Source: a virus | Virus record (IMG/VR): IMGVR_UViG_3300045911_000137 | Span: 1-51,552 of that record | DNA length: 51,552 bases | Strand: one strand, 5' to 3' | Shown here: piece by piece, positions 1-8,178 of the stretch | Layout of the letters: every line of letters begins with the position of its first letter | Numbering within the stretch: position 1 is the first letter of the stretch | Program-made: the position numbers and the translations under genes | The notes under the pieces: generated by a model | What the model was told of the DNA's origin: nothing | Database searches by the model: none | The model's input: only the letters and a program-made list of their open reading frames with translations

Positions 1-313
1 TAATAGTATTAATTGTATCATCGTATTTTTTACTGCCTTGCCACATTTTACTCTTTGATTGTTCTAATTTTCTAAGTCGCTCTTCTTTATTCTTAATACG
101 ATCTTCTATAGAAGTAGACTCTTCAATTTCCGTTTTCGAAGAAGACTTTTCCCTCTTTAGATCGGCAATTTGTTGTTTTAGAACTCTAATAGTATTAATT
201 GTATCATCGTATTTTTTACTGCCTTGCCACATTTTACTCTTTGATTGTTCTAATTTTCTAAGTCGCTCTTCTTTATTCTTAATACGATCTTCTATAGAAG
301 TAGACTCTTCAAT
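1..313 (-). repeat. Perfect 127-bp direct repeat with 186-bp period, in frame
   Basis: Bases 1-127 and 187-313 are identical. The period of 186 bases is exactly 62 codons, so the duplication keeps the reading frame of the gene it lies in. The identity breaks on the right side after 127 and 313. On the left the repeat meets the window edge, so more copies may follow. The repeated protein segment is charged and predicted helical (contains KNKEERLRKLEQSKSKMW). Confidence 0.95.
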
Positions 314-604
314 CTTTGGCTTCGGTTCAGCCTTTGGCTTCTTCAGTGCTCCAGCACCTTTCTCACCAAACGGAACAGTTTCAACCGACTGTTCACCGGC
401 ATCGTCGGCCTTCTCTTCCCTACCCTTCACCACCAACATACCAGCTTGTGTGGCGTTCTTCCGGGCCTTAGCCTTACCCTCGGCACTGTTACCACGGAAA
501 GCAAATGGCGTATTGTAGGGACCGGCATTAGCAGAAGTGCTAATCTCGGCCAATTCTTCTTCTACGAGCTCACGAATGAGCTTTTTTAATGCGGAATTAC
601 TCAT
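1..604 (-). CDS. Head-region protein with internal repeat, 3' end cut by window edge
   Basis: The reading frame opens with ATG at 604 and stays open for 201 codons to the left edge, so the C-terminus is missing. The ATG overlaps the stop of the preceding gene (ATGAGTAA), a coupling typical of this genome. The product starts MSNSALKKLIRELVEEELAE, has a segment GPYNTPFAF near residue 28, then a Lys/Glu-rich, coiled-coil-like region. A 62-residue stretch from about residue 98 begins to repeat at about residue 160, because the DNA carries a perfect repeat. I do not recognise a family with certainty. Its place just downstream of the portal gene, where T4-like phages keep prohead core and protease genes, suggests a scaffold or prohead role, but that is inference from position and composition. 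Confidence 0.75.
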   Translation of the reverse strand, partial: MSNSALKKLIRELVEEELAEISTSANAGPYNTPFAFRGNSAEGKAKARKNATQAGMLVVKGREEKADDAGEQSVETVPFGEKGAGALKKPKAEPKPKIEESTSIEDRIKNKEERLRKLEQSKSKMWQGSKKYDDTINTIRVLKQQIADLKREKSSSKTEIEESTSIEDRIKNKEERLRKLEQSKSKMWQGSKKYDDTINTI

Positions 605-1475
605 TGTCGAGCTCCTTTTCAATCTGATATGCAATCATCAAAGCCGTAATTTCGTTATCTTTGATACCGCGATTTTTTCCAATATTTGAAAGCTGTGAAA
701 TAACCTCGTTGATTTTAATTTGCATAACTCGGTCATTTAGACGATTGCTCTTTCGTTGAATGCTATCGCGAAGAGTCGGCACTTCTTTAACAATGTAATT
801 TTTTAAGGTGTTATTACCAGAAACATCATTAATATATTCTCGAAGAAGTGACTTTTGTTTGTCATTTAAATCTTGATACTTTTCATTGAATCGGTCGATC
901 ATAATCTTATAAGTCAATAAGCGTAGATCTTCTGTTTGATTCTTGAATTCTTCAAGAAGTGCCGACTCTTCTTTCTTAGCATTCTTACGACCGGTGCCAA
1001 TAAGATGTTCAATTAAAGTAAAACGAGCGGACGCTACATCCTGAATATTCAGAATGGCATCTCCGCCAAATTTTGCTTCGGCCATGAACGTCTTATAAAT
1101 TGACGCATAGAGCTTATAGGAAGGAATCTTGCATGACAAAAACTTTTCAAGGTCATAATAATTCTTAATTTCCTTGATAAGTTCATATTTTTCTGCGGCA
1201 AGTTTTCGTTCATCAAGCTTTTTTCTTTGCTTGATAATCATATTGAGATATTGCAATGCTCGCGATTCATTAAGATTCGGCGCATTGAATATGACTTGAT
1301 AAAGTTGCAGTTCTTTACCAAGTTCTCGATTGGCACCAAAATATTTCTTTAAAATATTCAGTGCTGCTGAATCAGTGCGACCCTCCAGTATATCAGATGT
1401 TATCTGACGAACCAGAATTTCAAAAAGTACGCCTGTATTCTTGATCTTGTTGTGATTTACGGTGATTCCTCTCAT
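597..1475 (-). CDS. Conserved-looking helical protein next to the portal gene, unknown function
   Basis: A 292-residue protein beginning MRGITVNHNKIKNTG, rich in Lys, Glu, Ile and Leu and probably mostly alpha-helical, with no signal peptide or membrane segment. I do not recognise a named family. The ATG at 1475 has GAG-type pairing bases a few nucleotides upstream (ACGGAGCGATAATAA context). It lies 69 bases after the portal gene and overlaps the next gene by 8 bases. A TATAAATA late-promoter match sits about 90 bases upstream, inside the 3' end of the portal gene, so this gene may head its own late transcript. A role in head assembly is inferred only from its neighbours. Confidence 0.85.
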   Translation of the reverse strand: MRGITVNHNKIKNTGVLFEILVRQITSDILEGRTDSAALNILKKYFGANRELGKELQLYQVIFNAPNLNESRALQYLNMIIKQRKKLDERKLAAEKYELIKEIKNYYDLEKFLSCKIPSYKLYASIYKTFMAEAKFGGDAILNIQDVASARFTLIEHLIGTGRKNAKKEESALLEEFKNQTEDLRLLTYKIMIDRFNEKYQDLNDKQKSLLREYINDVSGNNTLKNYIVKEVPTLRDSIQRKSNRLNDRVMQIKINEVISQLSNIGKNRGIKDNEITALMIAYQIEKELDNE

Positions 1476-1544
1476 TTATTATCGCTCCGTGAGTGTCAGG
1501 TATAAGTGACCCGATATTCTTCTCACACCCAATAAGTATACAAC

Positions 1545-3407
1545 TTACTCTTCAACAATCTCATTATTTATATTTGACAAATCGAGAAAAGTCCCCGCAT
1601 CGGGGTCAGTGTGGCTTTCGGTAATAATCTTTGGGGTCGAAACCGATAAACGTCCCAGCTTTCGATCAATGGAAGTCTTCATTTCCAAAGAAAGTGGACT
1701 TTTACGGGGGTTTTTTCGCTTCTTTTCAGAACTTTGAATAACTTTATAACGCTCTTTAAATCCCAATGGATCTCGGCCTCGGGGGTGTGCGTCTTGACCG
1801 TATCTAGGTCCAGTCTTAGGACGACCCATACGGGCCTCACCAACAGGTGAAGACATCTGATCTCCCACATCGCCCATCATTGAATCCCCACCAAGTGACG
1901 GGGCCTCAGGCTGCTTATCTTGAGGAAATCCATATTTTTCAGGATCGCTTTCACCACTTTCAAGCTGCACATAACGGAAGGAACGCTTGACATCCTCGGC
2001 AACCATATCACGTTGCGCCTGAATTTCCTGATCACTAAAGTTAAATACATTCTTGTATACCCAATCAGAACCCAACATTTTAAGGTTTTGAATATCTGAT
2101 GCAAGCTGTACCTTTTCTTTCCACAGATTAATCTTCTCTTGTTCGTAAATTGTAGAAGGAACGGTGAGTCTCAAATTAAAGCTTACAAGTTCTTCATCTT
2201 CAAAACCCTGAGCGTACAAGTGGACAATAGCAATTTTTGTAAGTTCAGCTACGATAATACGCTGAATACGCTCGATGGTACGAGCAAAACGAACATCTTC
2301 GGCAGCAAGAGTGAGTTTACCATTAATACTTTCATCGTATCCCAAAAAGGCTTTTGGAATCTTGAGGCCAGCCATCATACGATTACGAAGATATTCAATA
2401 TCTTCAATGCTGTTAAATTCTAAACCACTTAGATTACTGATGTCTGTGCCGCTATCACCACCACGAACTGGAATGTAAAAATCTTCCAAAATGTTCATGA
2501 TGTTGTATCGAAGATTATAATCACCGGTCTGGGGATCCATAAACGGCACTTTCTTCATCTTATCGGCAATACGTTGCATATACGCATCTACTTCTGCCGG
2601 CGGAATGTTACCGATATCAAGTTTGATAACTCGTTTTTCCGGTGCACGCATGATGCGATGAATTAACATAGCATCTTCCATTAGCGTAAGCTGCTTCCAA
2701 ACACGACGAGCGCCTTCAATCATGGCTTTACCATATGGAAGCCAGTTTGAATCGCTCATCAATCGAAAGTGTGCCACTTCATAATTTTCAAACTTCATTT
2801 TTTGACCCGTCATTCCCACACTTTGAAAATAGGTGTATCGGGGATTTTCTGGGTCTTCACCTTCTACACGAATGGTATCATACACAGAAAGCGGTTGAAC
2901 ATTAATAATTCCGTATTCTTCGGCAATTTCTAAGAAAACAAATTGATCCCCATACTTGCAAAGATTGCGAACCCACGGATATAAATTGAAATTAATGTTA
3001 ATGATATCATAGAACAAATTGTGAAGAATTTCCTTGATGTTCTCGTCATCACACTCAATAGTCAACATCTCGTCATATTCATTCATCAATGTGCATTCAT
3101 CGGCATAGATGTCGAGTGCAGAATTAATGATGGGATCGCCATCCATAATATCATACTCACGGAAAAGCATGATACGCTGGGTCTGGTAAGCCATATTCAA
3201 CCCATACTGGTTGTTTAAGCTGTTACCTCCCATACTGGACGCACTGAAAATACGGCTATATCGGTCTTTATATGCATTTGACAAATAGGACTGAATATAG
3301 TCGGTATCAGCGACCTTGAGTTTTTTGCCTCCAACATGTCGTACAACTACGCCTTGTGAGAATAGTTTACGAAGTCGTGGAAACAATCCTTGATTATTTG
3401 GAGCCAT
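1545..3407 (-). CDS. gp20: Portal vertex protein, T4 gp20 family
   Basis: A 620-residue protein with the hallmarks of the T4 gp20 portal: an N-terminal region followed by REYDIMDGDPIINSALDIYA, the block PWVRNLCKYGDQFVFLEI, NWLPYGKAMIEGARRVWKQ, an Arg-rich segment IHRIMRAPEKRVIKLDIG, and IPKAFLGYDESINGK followed by LTLAAEDVRFARTIERIQR. The length is somewhat above T4 gp20 (about 520), with a Pro/Gly-rich hydrophilic C-terminal extension from about residue 490. Portals form the dodecameric ring at the head vertex through which DNA is packaged and the tail is attached. In this genome it follows a small 106-residue gene and lies about 1.8 kb downstream of the terminase, without the tail sheath and tube genes that separate 17 and 20 in T4. 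Confidence 0.95.
   Translation of the reverse strand: MAPNNQGLFPRLRKLFSQGVVVRHVGGKKLKVADTDYIQSYLSNAYKDRYSRIFSASSMGGNSLNNQYGLNMAYQTQRIMLFREYDIMDGDPIINSALDIYADECTLMNEYDEMLTIECDDENIKEILHNLFYDIININFNLYPWVRNLCKYGDQFVFLEIAEEYGIINVQPLSVYDTIRVEGEDPENPRYTYFQSVGMTGQKMKFENYEVAHFRLMSDSNWLPYGKAMIEGARRVWKQLTLMEDAMLIHRIMRAPEKRVIKLDIGNIPPAEVDAYMQRIADKMKKVPFMDPQTGDYNLRYNIMNILEDFYIPVRGGDSGTDISNLSGLEFNSIEDIEYLRNRMMAGLKIPKAFLGYDESINGKLTLAAEDVRFARTIERIQRIIVAELTKIAIVHLYAQGFEDEELVSFNLRLTVPSTIYEQEKINLWKEKVQLASDIQNLKMLGSDWVYKNVFNFSDQEIQAQRDMVAEDVKRSFRYVQLESGESDPEKYGFPQDKQPEAPSLGGDSMMGDVGDQMSSPVGEARMGRPKTGPRYGQDAHPRGRDPLGFKERYKVIQSSEKKRKNPRKSPLSLEMKTSIDRKLGRLSVSTPKIITESHTDPDAGTFLDLSNINNEIVEE
1565..1572 (-). promoter_or_regulatory. 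Candidate T4-type late promoter TATAAATA
   Basis: The minus strand reads TATAAATA at 1572-1565, an exact match to the T4 late promoter -10 consensus recognised by gp55-type sigma factors, and this window encodes a gp55 homologue. It lies in the last codons of the portal gene, about 90 bases before the next start codon. It is the only sense-strand exact match I found in the window. An 8-base match is expected a few times per strand by chance in AT-rich DNA of this length, so position is the main support. Confidence 0.4.
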
Positions 3408-3413
3408 AATATA

Positions 3414-3734
3414 TTAGCCAGTCAGTGCTTTTGCAAATACAGATCCGGATCCACCTGATAGTGCTACACGAGCTTCAACAACAAGACCACCGGCATTGGG
3501 AATAACATACATTCCCGGCGTGAAAGTAGTAATGGTCGGAGAAGTTACGCTACCCGTAATGCTATAACCAGGCAATGCCGCTGGAGCAACACCAGCAACA
3601 GATCCAAAAATTTGTACACTGGTATAAGATCCCGGAGCAACTTGAATGACAAGATCGGTCTTTCGCGTAGATGACAACTCCACCGCTGACCCCGTGCCAG
3701 ACGAACCGCTAGAAAACAGTGTAATTAAACTCAT
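3414..3734 (-). CDS. Small Gly/Ser/Thr-rich putative virion protein
   Basis: The start is placed at ATG 3734 (MSLITLFSS) because AAGGAG lies 7 bases before it. An in-frame start 15 codons earlier lacks such a site. The 106-residue product is rich in Gly, Ser, Thr and Val with few charges and alternating hydrophobic residues, which suggests a small beta-sandwich. It begins 11 bases after the preceding gene and ends 6 bases before the portal gene. It has no recognised family. Its location between terminase and portal and its composition fit a head decoration, neck or fibre-tip protein, but nothing in the sequence proves this. Confidence 0.75.
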   Translation of the reverse strand: MSLITLFSSGSSGTGSAVELSSTRKTDLVIQVAPGSYTSVQIFGSVAGVAPAALPGYSITGSVTSPTITTFTPGMYVIPNAGGLVVEARVALSGGSGSVFAKALTG

Positions 3735-3745
3735 ATAATGCTCCT

Positions 3746-4435
3746 TTACTTCATTGACTTTTTGCCACGGCACTTCCACTTCTTACGGCTAAGACGGTTT
3801 GGACTGTTTGGGTCATTTTTCCAATCACCCTTGATTCCAGCCGAGCGAGCGCAATAAGCATCACCGCGAGGTGTTCCTGGAGAGATTCTTACACCTTTTT
3901 GACCGTGAGATACACCATTCGTCTTCCACTTTTTACCCTTGGCAGGCTTACTTTCATCCAATAGATCTCCCATCAACGGCATACGAGATTCATCAGGTAC
4001 ACAATTTGGCACATCTCGGCCGTTTTTCTCTTTTTGACCTACCATCTTATACCCTTTCCAACATGGATCATTCTCGATGCGGTCATTTTCTTCAACTTGT
4101 GATAGCTTGGTATAGTATGCGGGATCTTCAGCAAGGTGAGCTAATGCAATAAGCGCAATTTTCTTTAGGTCGCCGTGGGTTACATCGTTGTGTTCAAGTT
4201 CAACATTGACTCCCATATGAAACTGATGGGGATCGACCGTGGTTTTATCAAGTTTAAACGCTTTAAATAGCTTATCAGATTTTTCTCGGGGAATAGTATC
4301 CGCACCAGAAGTCATTACGCCGGTTTCTGGAGCTACATCATCGTCATTACTAGAGGATTCTCTTCGTGGTATAGGTGCCATTTTGGAATAGCCGCACCCC
4401 TCATTGAGTAAATTACTGAGTAGGATTTGAGCCAC
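3746..4435 (-). CDS. DUF5661-like phage protein
   Basis: A 229-residue protein starting with GTG at 4435, supported by AGGAG seven bases upstream. The middle section, HQFHMGVNVELEHNDVTHGD through LAEDPAYYTKL, resembles the DUF5661 family, a small helical domain frequent in marine phage and bacterial proteins. It is followed by a Cys/Trp segment (DPCWKGYKMVGQK with NGRDVPNCVP) and a basic Cys-containing tail (GDAYCARSAGIKGDW, then RKKWKCRGKKS) of a type repeated in many phage proteins. Function is unknown. It overlaps its upstream neighbour by 23 bases. The basic tail could contact DNA, which is inference. Confidence 0.75.
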   Translation of the reverse strand: MAQILLSNLLNEGCGYSKMAPIPRRESSSNDDDVAPETGVMTSGADTIPREKSDKLFKAFKLDKTTVDPHQFHMGVNVELEHNDVTHGDLKKIALIALAHLAEDPAYYTKLSQVEENDRIENDPCWKGYKMVGQKEKNGRDVPNCVPDESRMPLMGDLLDESKPAKGKKWKTNGVSHGQKGVRISPGTPRGDAYCARSAGIKGDWKNDPNSPNRLSRKKWKCRGKKSMK

Positions 4436-4748
4436 GGTCTATCTCCTGTTCCTTAGAGCGAAAGTAGTCAGCAACCTGAGAAAGTTCATGTGCCGCAACC
4501 GCAATATGATCTTCGGCCCAATTTCCTATTTCGGTTTCTTCGGTAACATGTGACAACAAGTATTCAATGTTGGCTTTCATAGCTTGCAAATTAGACACGT
4601 TCATATAAGAAGGTGGTTCTTGACCTTCTTCACCAGAATTTTCGGTAACCGGTGATTTAAACGCTCGTAAGCGCGCATCGGCCATTACTTTTCCAAGTTC
4701 CACACCATTGAAACTAGGCATATCAATCAATCGCGCCATTCTAATCAT
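4413..4748 (-). CDS. Small helical phage protein, unknown
   Basis: A 111-residue acidic protein starting MIRMARLIDMPSFNG. Its C-terminal half (NLQAMKANIEYLLSHVTEE onward, then HIAVAAHELSQVADYFRSK) looks like a compact helical domain. GAG is found 6 bases before ATG 4748. The alternative Met at codon 4 cannot be excluded. It sits between the DUF5856-like gene and the DUF5661-like gene and overlaps the latter. I do not recognise the family beyond a general similarity to small phage proteins with a helical ExW/AEDHIAVA-type tail. Confidence 0.7.
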   Translation of the reverse strand: MIRMARLIDMPSFNGVELGKVMADARLRAFKSPVTENSGEEGQEPPSYMNVSNLQAMKANIEYLLSHVTEETEIGNWAEDHIAVAAHELSQVADYFRSKEQEIDRGSNPTQ

Positions 4749-4755
4749 AAAAATC

Positions 4756-5133
4756 TCAGCTAAGGTATGTCAACTTATATAATGTAGAGTTGATAAGTTG
4801 TGACAATTCATCAACTTGATTCATAATAAAACCGTCATTTGGCAGTCTTTCTCTGGAACGATCCACAAAATCATTAAGTGCAACGAAATACTTGACTATA
4901 TCTTCGGATGACTCAGTTTCAATAAACGACGTGGCCGGTTTGAAACCTGTCAAGATACCATATCGACCCTGATAACTTTCCACAAATTCATCAATTAAGT
5001 TTACCACAGCGTCGTAATACTCGTTCAACGCCTTGTGAACAGCATAGGATCGGGTTTGTAGATGAAATACATGTGCCTGATCCCGAGAAGCCAGTAACGT
5101 AGATATAAATTTTGCTACAAATTCGTCTGCCAT
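4756..5133 (-). CDS. DUF5856-like protein (ferritin-like helical fold)
   Basis: A 125-residue protein with HVFHLQTRSYAVHKALNEYY, VVNLIDEFVESYQGRYGI and VKYFVALNDFVDRSRERL, the pattern of DUF5856, a four-helix, Dps/ferritin-like family found in T4-like phages next to terminase. The His/Glu positions of the first helices resemble those of Dps-like proteins, but metal binding is not established. The ATG at 5133 is preceded by AGAGG and overlaps the end of a possible 38-codon gene. The role in the virion or cell is unknown. Confidence 0.8.
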   Translation of the reverse strand: MADEFVAKFISTLLASRDQAHVFHLQTRSYAVHKALNEYYDAVVNLIDEFVESYQGRYGILTGFKPATSFIETESSEDIVKYFVALNDFVDRSRERLPNDGFIMNQVDELSQLINSTLYKLTYLS

Positions 5134-5231
5134 ACGCCCTCTTTAATGTAAACCGGAAATTTCTTCCCGAATTGTTTCTTATAAAAATGCCAATCTACCA
5201 TAAGTAGTAACTTTGTGAAGAGATTTGACAT
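5115..5231 (-). CDS. Possible 38-residue small protein between terminase and DUF5856 gene
   Basis: An ATG at 5231 lies 4 bases after the terminase stop and opens a 38-codon frame (MSNLFTKLLLMVDWHFYKKQ to the end), rich in aromatic and basic residues. It ends inside the start of the next gene, so it fills exactly the gap that would otherwise be untranslated, and it carries the next gene's ribosome binding site. No strong Shine-Dalgarno precedes it. No family is recognised. It may be a true small gene or a fortuitous frame. Confidence 0.4.
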   Translation of the reverse strand: MSNLFTKLLLMVDWHFYKKQFGKKFPVYIKEGVWQTNL

Positions 5232-5235
5232 AACT

Positions 5236-6930
5236 TTAGAAAAGCCACCGTAAATCTTCTTGGTTGTTGGGGTTTTGTAATCCACCGCCCAAAATAGGCA
5301 TCTGATACGGATCTGCACCGCCAATCATTATAGGCATATCACTGTTAGCCGGTCTAGTATAACGATTGAGCGTTACGCCTGGGTTGGATGGTCCACGGTC
5401 GGGAGTATATACCGCGTCTACTCCACTGACTTTAGTGATCTTATCAAGTGCCAATCTTGTATATTGCATATTAGTGCTGTGAATCTGTAGAGCAGTGTCT
5501 CTTACCCACAAACCAATGGATAATGCCATAATCAAATCATCGTGATATCCCTCGGCGGCCTGTGCCTTGCCGTTTTCCCACACAAAAGTCATCAATTCGT
5601 CAATTGTGCGTTGAGAACGAATGGTTACAGAATTATTTCGCATATATTCGTCAAGCTTAGAAATAATGAGCGGACGAGTTCGAGCAGAAGTCGTAAATCC
5701 AGCAATAGCATTTTTTTGTTGACGATACAACTTATTACTTGGAATTTCATTGGGATCAAGATACTTGATGTCTTCGGTCATGTAGAATAAATTCTTGTAT
5801 CCACGGTCGATGGCAGTTTGAATAGTAGCCCATCCAATATTGCTATTTTCAATGACCAACAATGCATCATTGTATTCGGTAGCAATCGCCACCAACATAT
5901 GACCATATTCTGTAGTATTAATGCGACCGCGATACTCTGCGACCTGCGCACACGTCTCTGCATCAATAACATGGGCTGCACTATAGTCACCGATTTCGCT
6001 ATTTTCGCCTCGTGCCACGTCGGCTACAACAATGTAACTCTTATTATAATTTACCGTTTCCCAAACCCAAAGATCGCCGCCCGGTCCACGTTTCATCTCG
6101 GGATCGCGAACATTAGTAACCCGATGAAATTCAATGACATCGCCATCAATAACGGTATTCCCAGAACCCAAGAACTCGGCATCATATTCTTGACGAGCCT
6201 TTTGTGGTCCAAGAATGTTCTCTTGTTCGTCGCGCCATGCTTGGGTTCTTTCTGGGTGAACACGCCAATCAAGTTTAATGGGATAAAATACCCCATCTCT
6301 TGAGCGATCTTTAAATTCTTCGGCTTCTGTATACTTCTTGAAAAAAAAGTTACCAATACCGTTTGGCGTAGAAATAAGAATGGCTTTACCACCCGTAGAT
6401 AGTGTAGCCTGAGCAGCCGTCCAAATTTCCTCGATATTTTTAATGAAGGCTGCTTCGTCGAACACGAGTAAGGATACAGCTTCGGAACGACCGGCATCTA
6501 TTGAACTTGAGCTAGCTTTAATTTGTGAACCATTCTTAAATCTAAGGCTGAGTTTGTTGTTTTCAATACAAGGCACTTGCAGCCACGGAGGCAAATTATC
6601 AAACGCAAATCTAACCTTGGTAATTAGGTTCTTAGCGGTTTCTTGTTTAGTAGCAATAACAAGAACATTCTTGTCTTTGTGAAAGATCATCATCCACAAA
6701 CCATAACACGCAACTACGGTAGAAAGACCAATCTGTCGGCCTTTCAATATAATAGTATATTTCTTTTCTTCAAACGTGGAAAGACATTGCTCCTGATAGT
6801 CATAGAGATTAAACAACAACCGACCTTTAATCGGATGTTGAATATAACAATACTTCTTCATAAAGTATACGGGGTCTTTCGCACATTTCTGGTATTCTTT
6901 GCGGATCAGATCTTTAAAATTTGTATTCAT
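5236..6930 (-). CDS. terL: Terminase large subunit, T4 gp17 family
   Basis: A 564-residue packaging motor and nuclease. The ATPase part shows the adenine-binding/Walker A region YTIILKGRQIGLSTVVACYG (about residue 90), Walker B LLVFDEAAF (about residue 155) and the coupling motif ILISTPNGIGNFF. The nuclease part has the RNase H-like acidic strand YIVVADVARGENSEIGDYSA (about residue 300) and a later DDLIMALSIG segment carrying the final acidic residues. The length is close to T4 gp17 (610). It cuts concatemeric DNA and drives it into the head through the portal. ATG 6930 overlaps the upstream stop (AAATGA) with GGAG upstream. No intein or intron interrupts it. No small terminase (gp16) is evident in the window. 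Confidence 0.95.
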   Translation of the reverse strand: MNTNFKDLIRKEYQKCAKDPVYFMKKYCYIQHPIKGRLLFNLYDYQEQCLSTFEEKKYTIILKGRQIGLSTVVACYGLWMMIFHKDKNVLVIATKQETAKNLITKVRFAFDNLPPWLQVPCIENNKLSLRFKNGSQIKASSSSIDAGRSEAVSLLVFDEAAFIKNIEEIWTAAQATLSTGGKAILISTPNGIGNFFFKKYTEAEEFKDRSRDGVFYPIKLDWRVHPERTQAWRDEQENILGPQKARQEYDAEFLGSGNTVIDGDVIEFHRVTNVRDPEMKRGPGGDLWVWETVNYNKSYIVVADVARGENSEIGDYSAAHVIDAETCAQVAEYRGRINTTEYGHMLVAIATEYNDALLVIENSNIGWATIQTAIDRGYKNLFYMTEDIKYLDPNEIPSNKLYRQQKNAIAGFTTSARTRPLIISKLDEYMRNNSVTIRSQRTIDELMTFVWENGKAQAAEGYHDDLIMALSIGLWVRDTALQIHSTNMQYTRLALDKITKVSGVDAVYTPDRGPSNPGVTLNRYTRPANSDMPIMIGGADPYQMPILGGGLQNPNNQEDLRWLF

Positions 6931-7592
6931 TTAACAACTCCAACTGCCGTGGCACCGACAACGATCCCCGCAACAAACATTGTTCTATTGGACAACTCAA
7001 TACCAAGCAGTTTTCGGGGTTTTGGTGGTTTTGGAAAGTTAATTACAACTTTCTGTAAACTGTCTGATCGGGTAGTTTGAAACGACAATCCTATACGAAG
7101 ATTGTTAATTTCAACCAATCGAAGCGTATCGCGTTTTTCAAGAGTATTTACAGTAGCGTGTAAACTGTCTACTTCAGTTTCCAGCGAAACTACTAAATCT
7201 TTATATGCATCACACTCTGGAGGCAACGGAATAGATTTTAAACTATCTGATAACTTTGCATTCTGCACACGTAATAAGGTATTGTTACGTTGCATCCCAT
7301 TAATTTTTACAGTCAAAGATTCCGCAACAGTTTTTGTAGAATCAGCAATAACTAACAAACTGTTTACTTTTTTCTTTAGACTATCTGATAATGCCAATGT
7401 TGGAACTACAACGGTATTTTGATATGTCTTGAATTCTTTACGATATGTGGTTAAACCATCATCTCGACCAAGATTAAACGCAATAACTACTGCCAGTGTT
7501 AAGCCTATAACAATCAAAACACCATAAAACAAAGTTTTAAAACGAAGAAGTCCGCCTTTATCCTCTATTTGTATCTTCAACTCTTTCGCCAT
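6927..7592 (-). CDS. Membrane-anchored coiled-coil protein, possibly spanin-like
   Basis: The start at ATG 7592 (MAKELKIQIEDKGGL) is chosen because GGAG lies 9 bases upstream. A start 29 codons earlier lacks such a site. The 221-residue product has one transmembrane helix near residues 19-40 (TLFYGVLIVIGLTLAVVIAF), a long Ser/Leu/Lys-rich coiled-coil periplasmic-type region, and a second hydrophobic stretch at the C-terminus (FVAGIVVGATAVGVV). Inner-membrane spanins have one N-terminal membrane helix plus coiled coil, so a lysis role is possible, but the second helix and the lack of an adjacent lipoprotein leave this uncertain. It overlaps both neighbours and is translationally coupled to terL. 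Confidence 0.75.
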   Translation of the reverse strand: MAKELKIQIEDKGGLLRFKTLFYGVLIVIGLTLAVVIAFNLGRDDGLTTYRKEFKTYQNTVVVPTLALSDSLKKKVNSLLVIADSTKTVAESLTVKINGMQRNNTLLRVQNAKLSDSLKSIPLPPECDAYKDLVVSLETEVDSLHATVNTLEKRDTLRLVEINNLRIGLSFQTTRSDSLQKVVINFPKPPKPRKLLGIELSNRTMFVAGIVVGATAVGVVK

Positions 7593-8178
7593 TTGATATC
7601 TCCGTTTGTTCCTGTTCTTCTTGTTGTAATACGGCAAGACGGCCTTCACAGAACTTAATATCTGCTTGAATTTGTTCAAATAACTGAGTAAATTGTTTAA
7701 TGCTTGCTAATTCTTCCCATTCACCATTTTGAAAATGTACCTGTGGAGTTCTAAATGTGCGAATATAGTCTTTGCATTCTTCAATGTGATCTCGCAACCA
7801 CGCCATCTCATTTCTACGAACCATAGTACGTTCAAACTCTTCCCATGTACCATCCAATTTCATTTTGGTATGTTCTTCAATAGTGCAGTCATAGCATTGA
7901 TTATAAATACGATAGAACTTATCATCAAATCTATGACTCATTGATTTGTTACACTTTGGACACCACCACGGTGTCTTGGCGTCTTGTAGTTTCGTAATAG
8001 ACTGCTTGATGCCGTTCTTTACAGTCCACTCCTTGCCTTCAACATCAAACCACTTTTCGCCTTCTTTACGAGTGGGTTCAACCTCTGGACGCCATCCTAC
8101 AATTGGTCTATCAAATTTCTGAACTTTGCTGGCTAGCTTGTTGCGTAACGCTTCAACTCTTTGGTTTACATCGCTCAT
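7558..8178 (-). CDS. Zinc-ribbon-containing protein upstream of terminase genes
   Basis: A 206-residue hydrophilic protein. Residues about 72-105 contain WWCPKCNKSM and FYRIYNQCYDC, two CxxC pairs that should bind one zinc ion. The rest is helical and acidic with a Glu/Gln-rich tail. Related zinc-ribbon proteins of unknown function are common in T4-like marine phages. It starts at ATG 8178 overlapping the end of the nucleotidylyltransferase gene by 4 bases and overlaps the next gene by 35. The zinc ribbon suggests nucleic-acid or protein binding. No enzymatic motif is seen. Confidence 0.8.
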   Translation of the reverse strand: MSDVNQRVEALRNKLASKVQKFDRPIVGWRPEVEPTRKEGEKWFDVEGKEWTVKNGIKQSITKLQDAKTPWWCPKCNKSMSHRFDDKFYRIYNQCYDCTIEEHTKMKLDGTWEEFERTMVRRNEMAWLRDHIEECKDYIRTFRTPQVHFQNGEWEELASIKQFTQLFEQIQADIKFCEGRLAVLQQEEQEQTEISNGERVEDTNRG

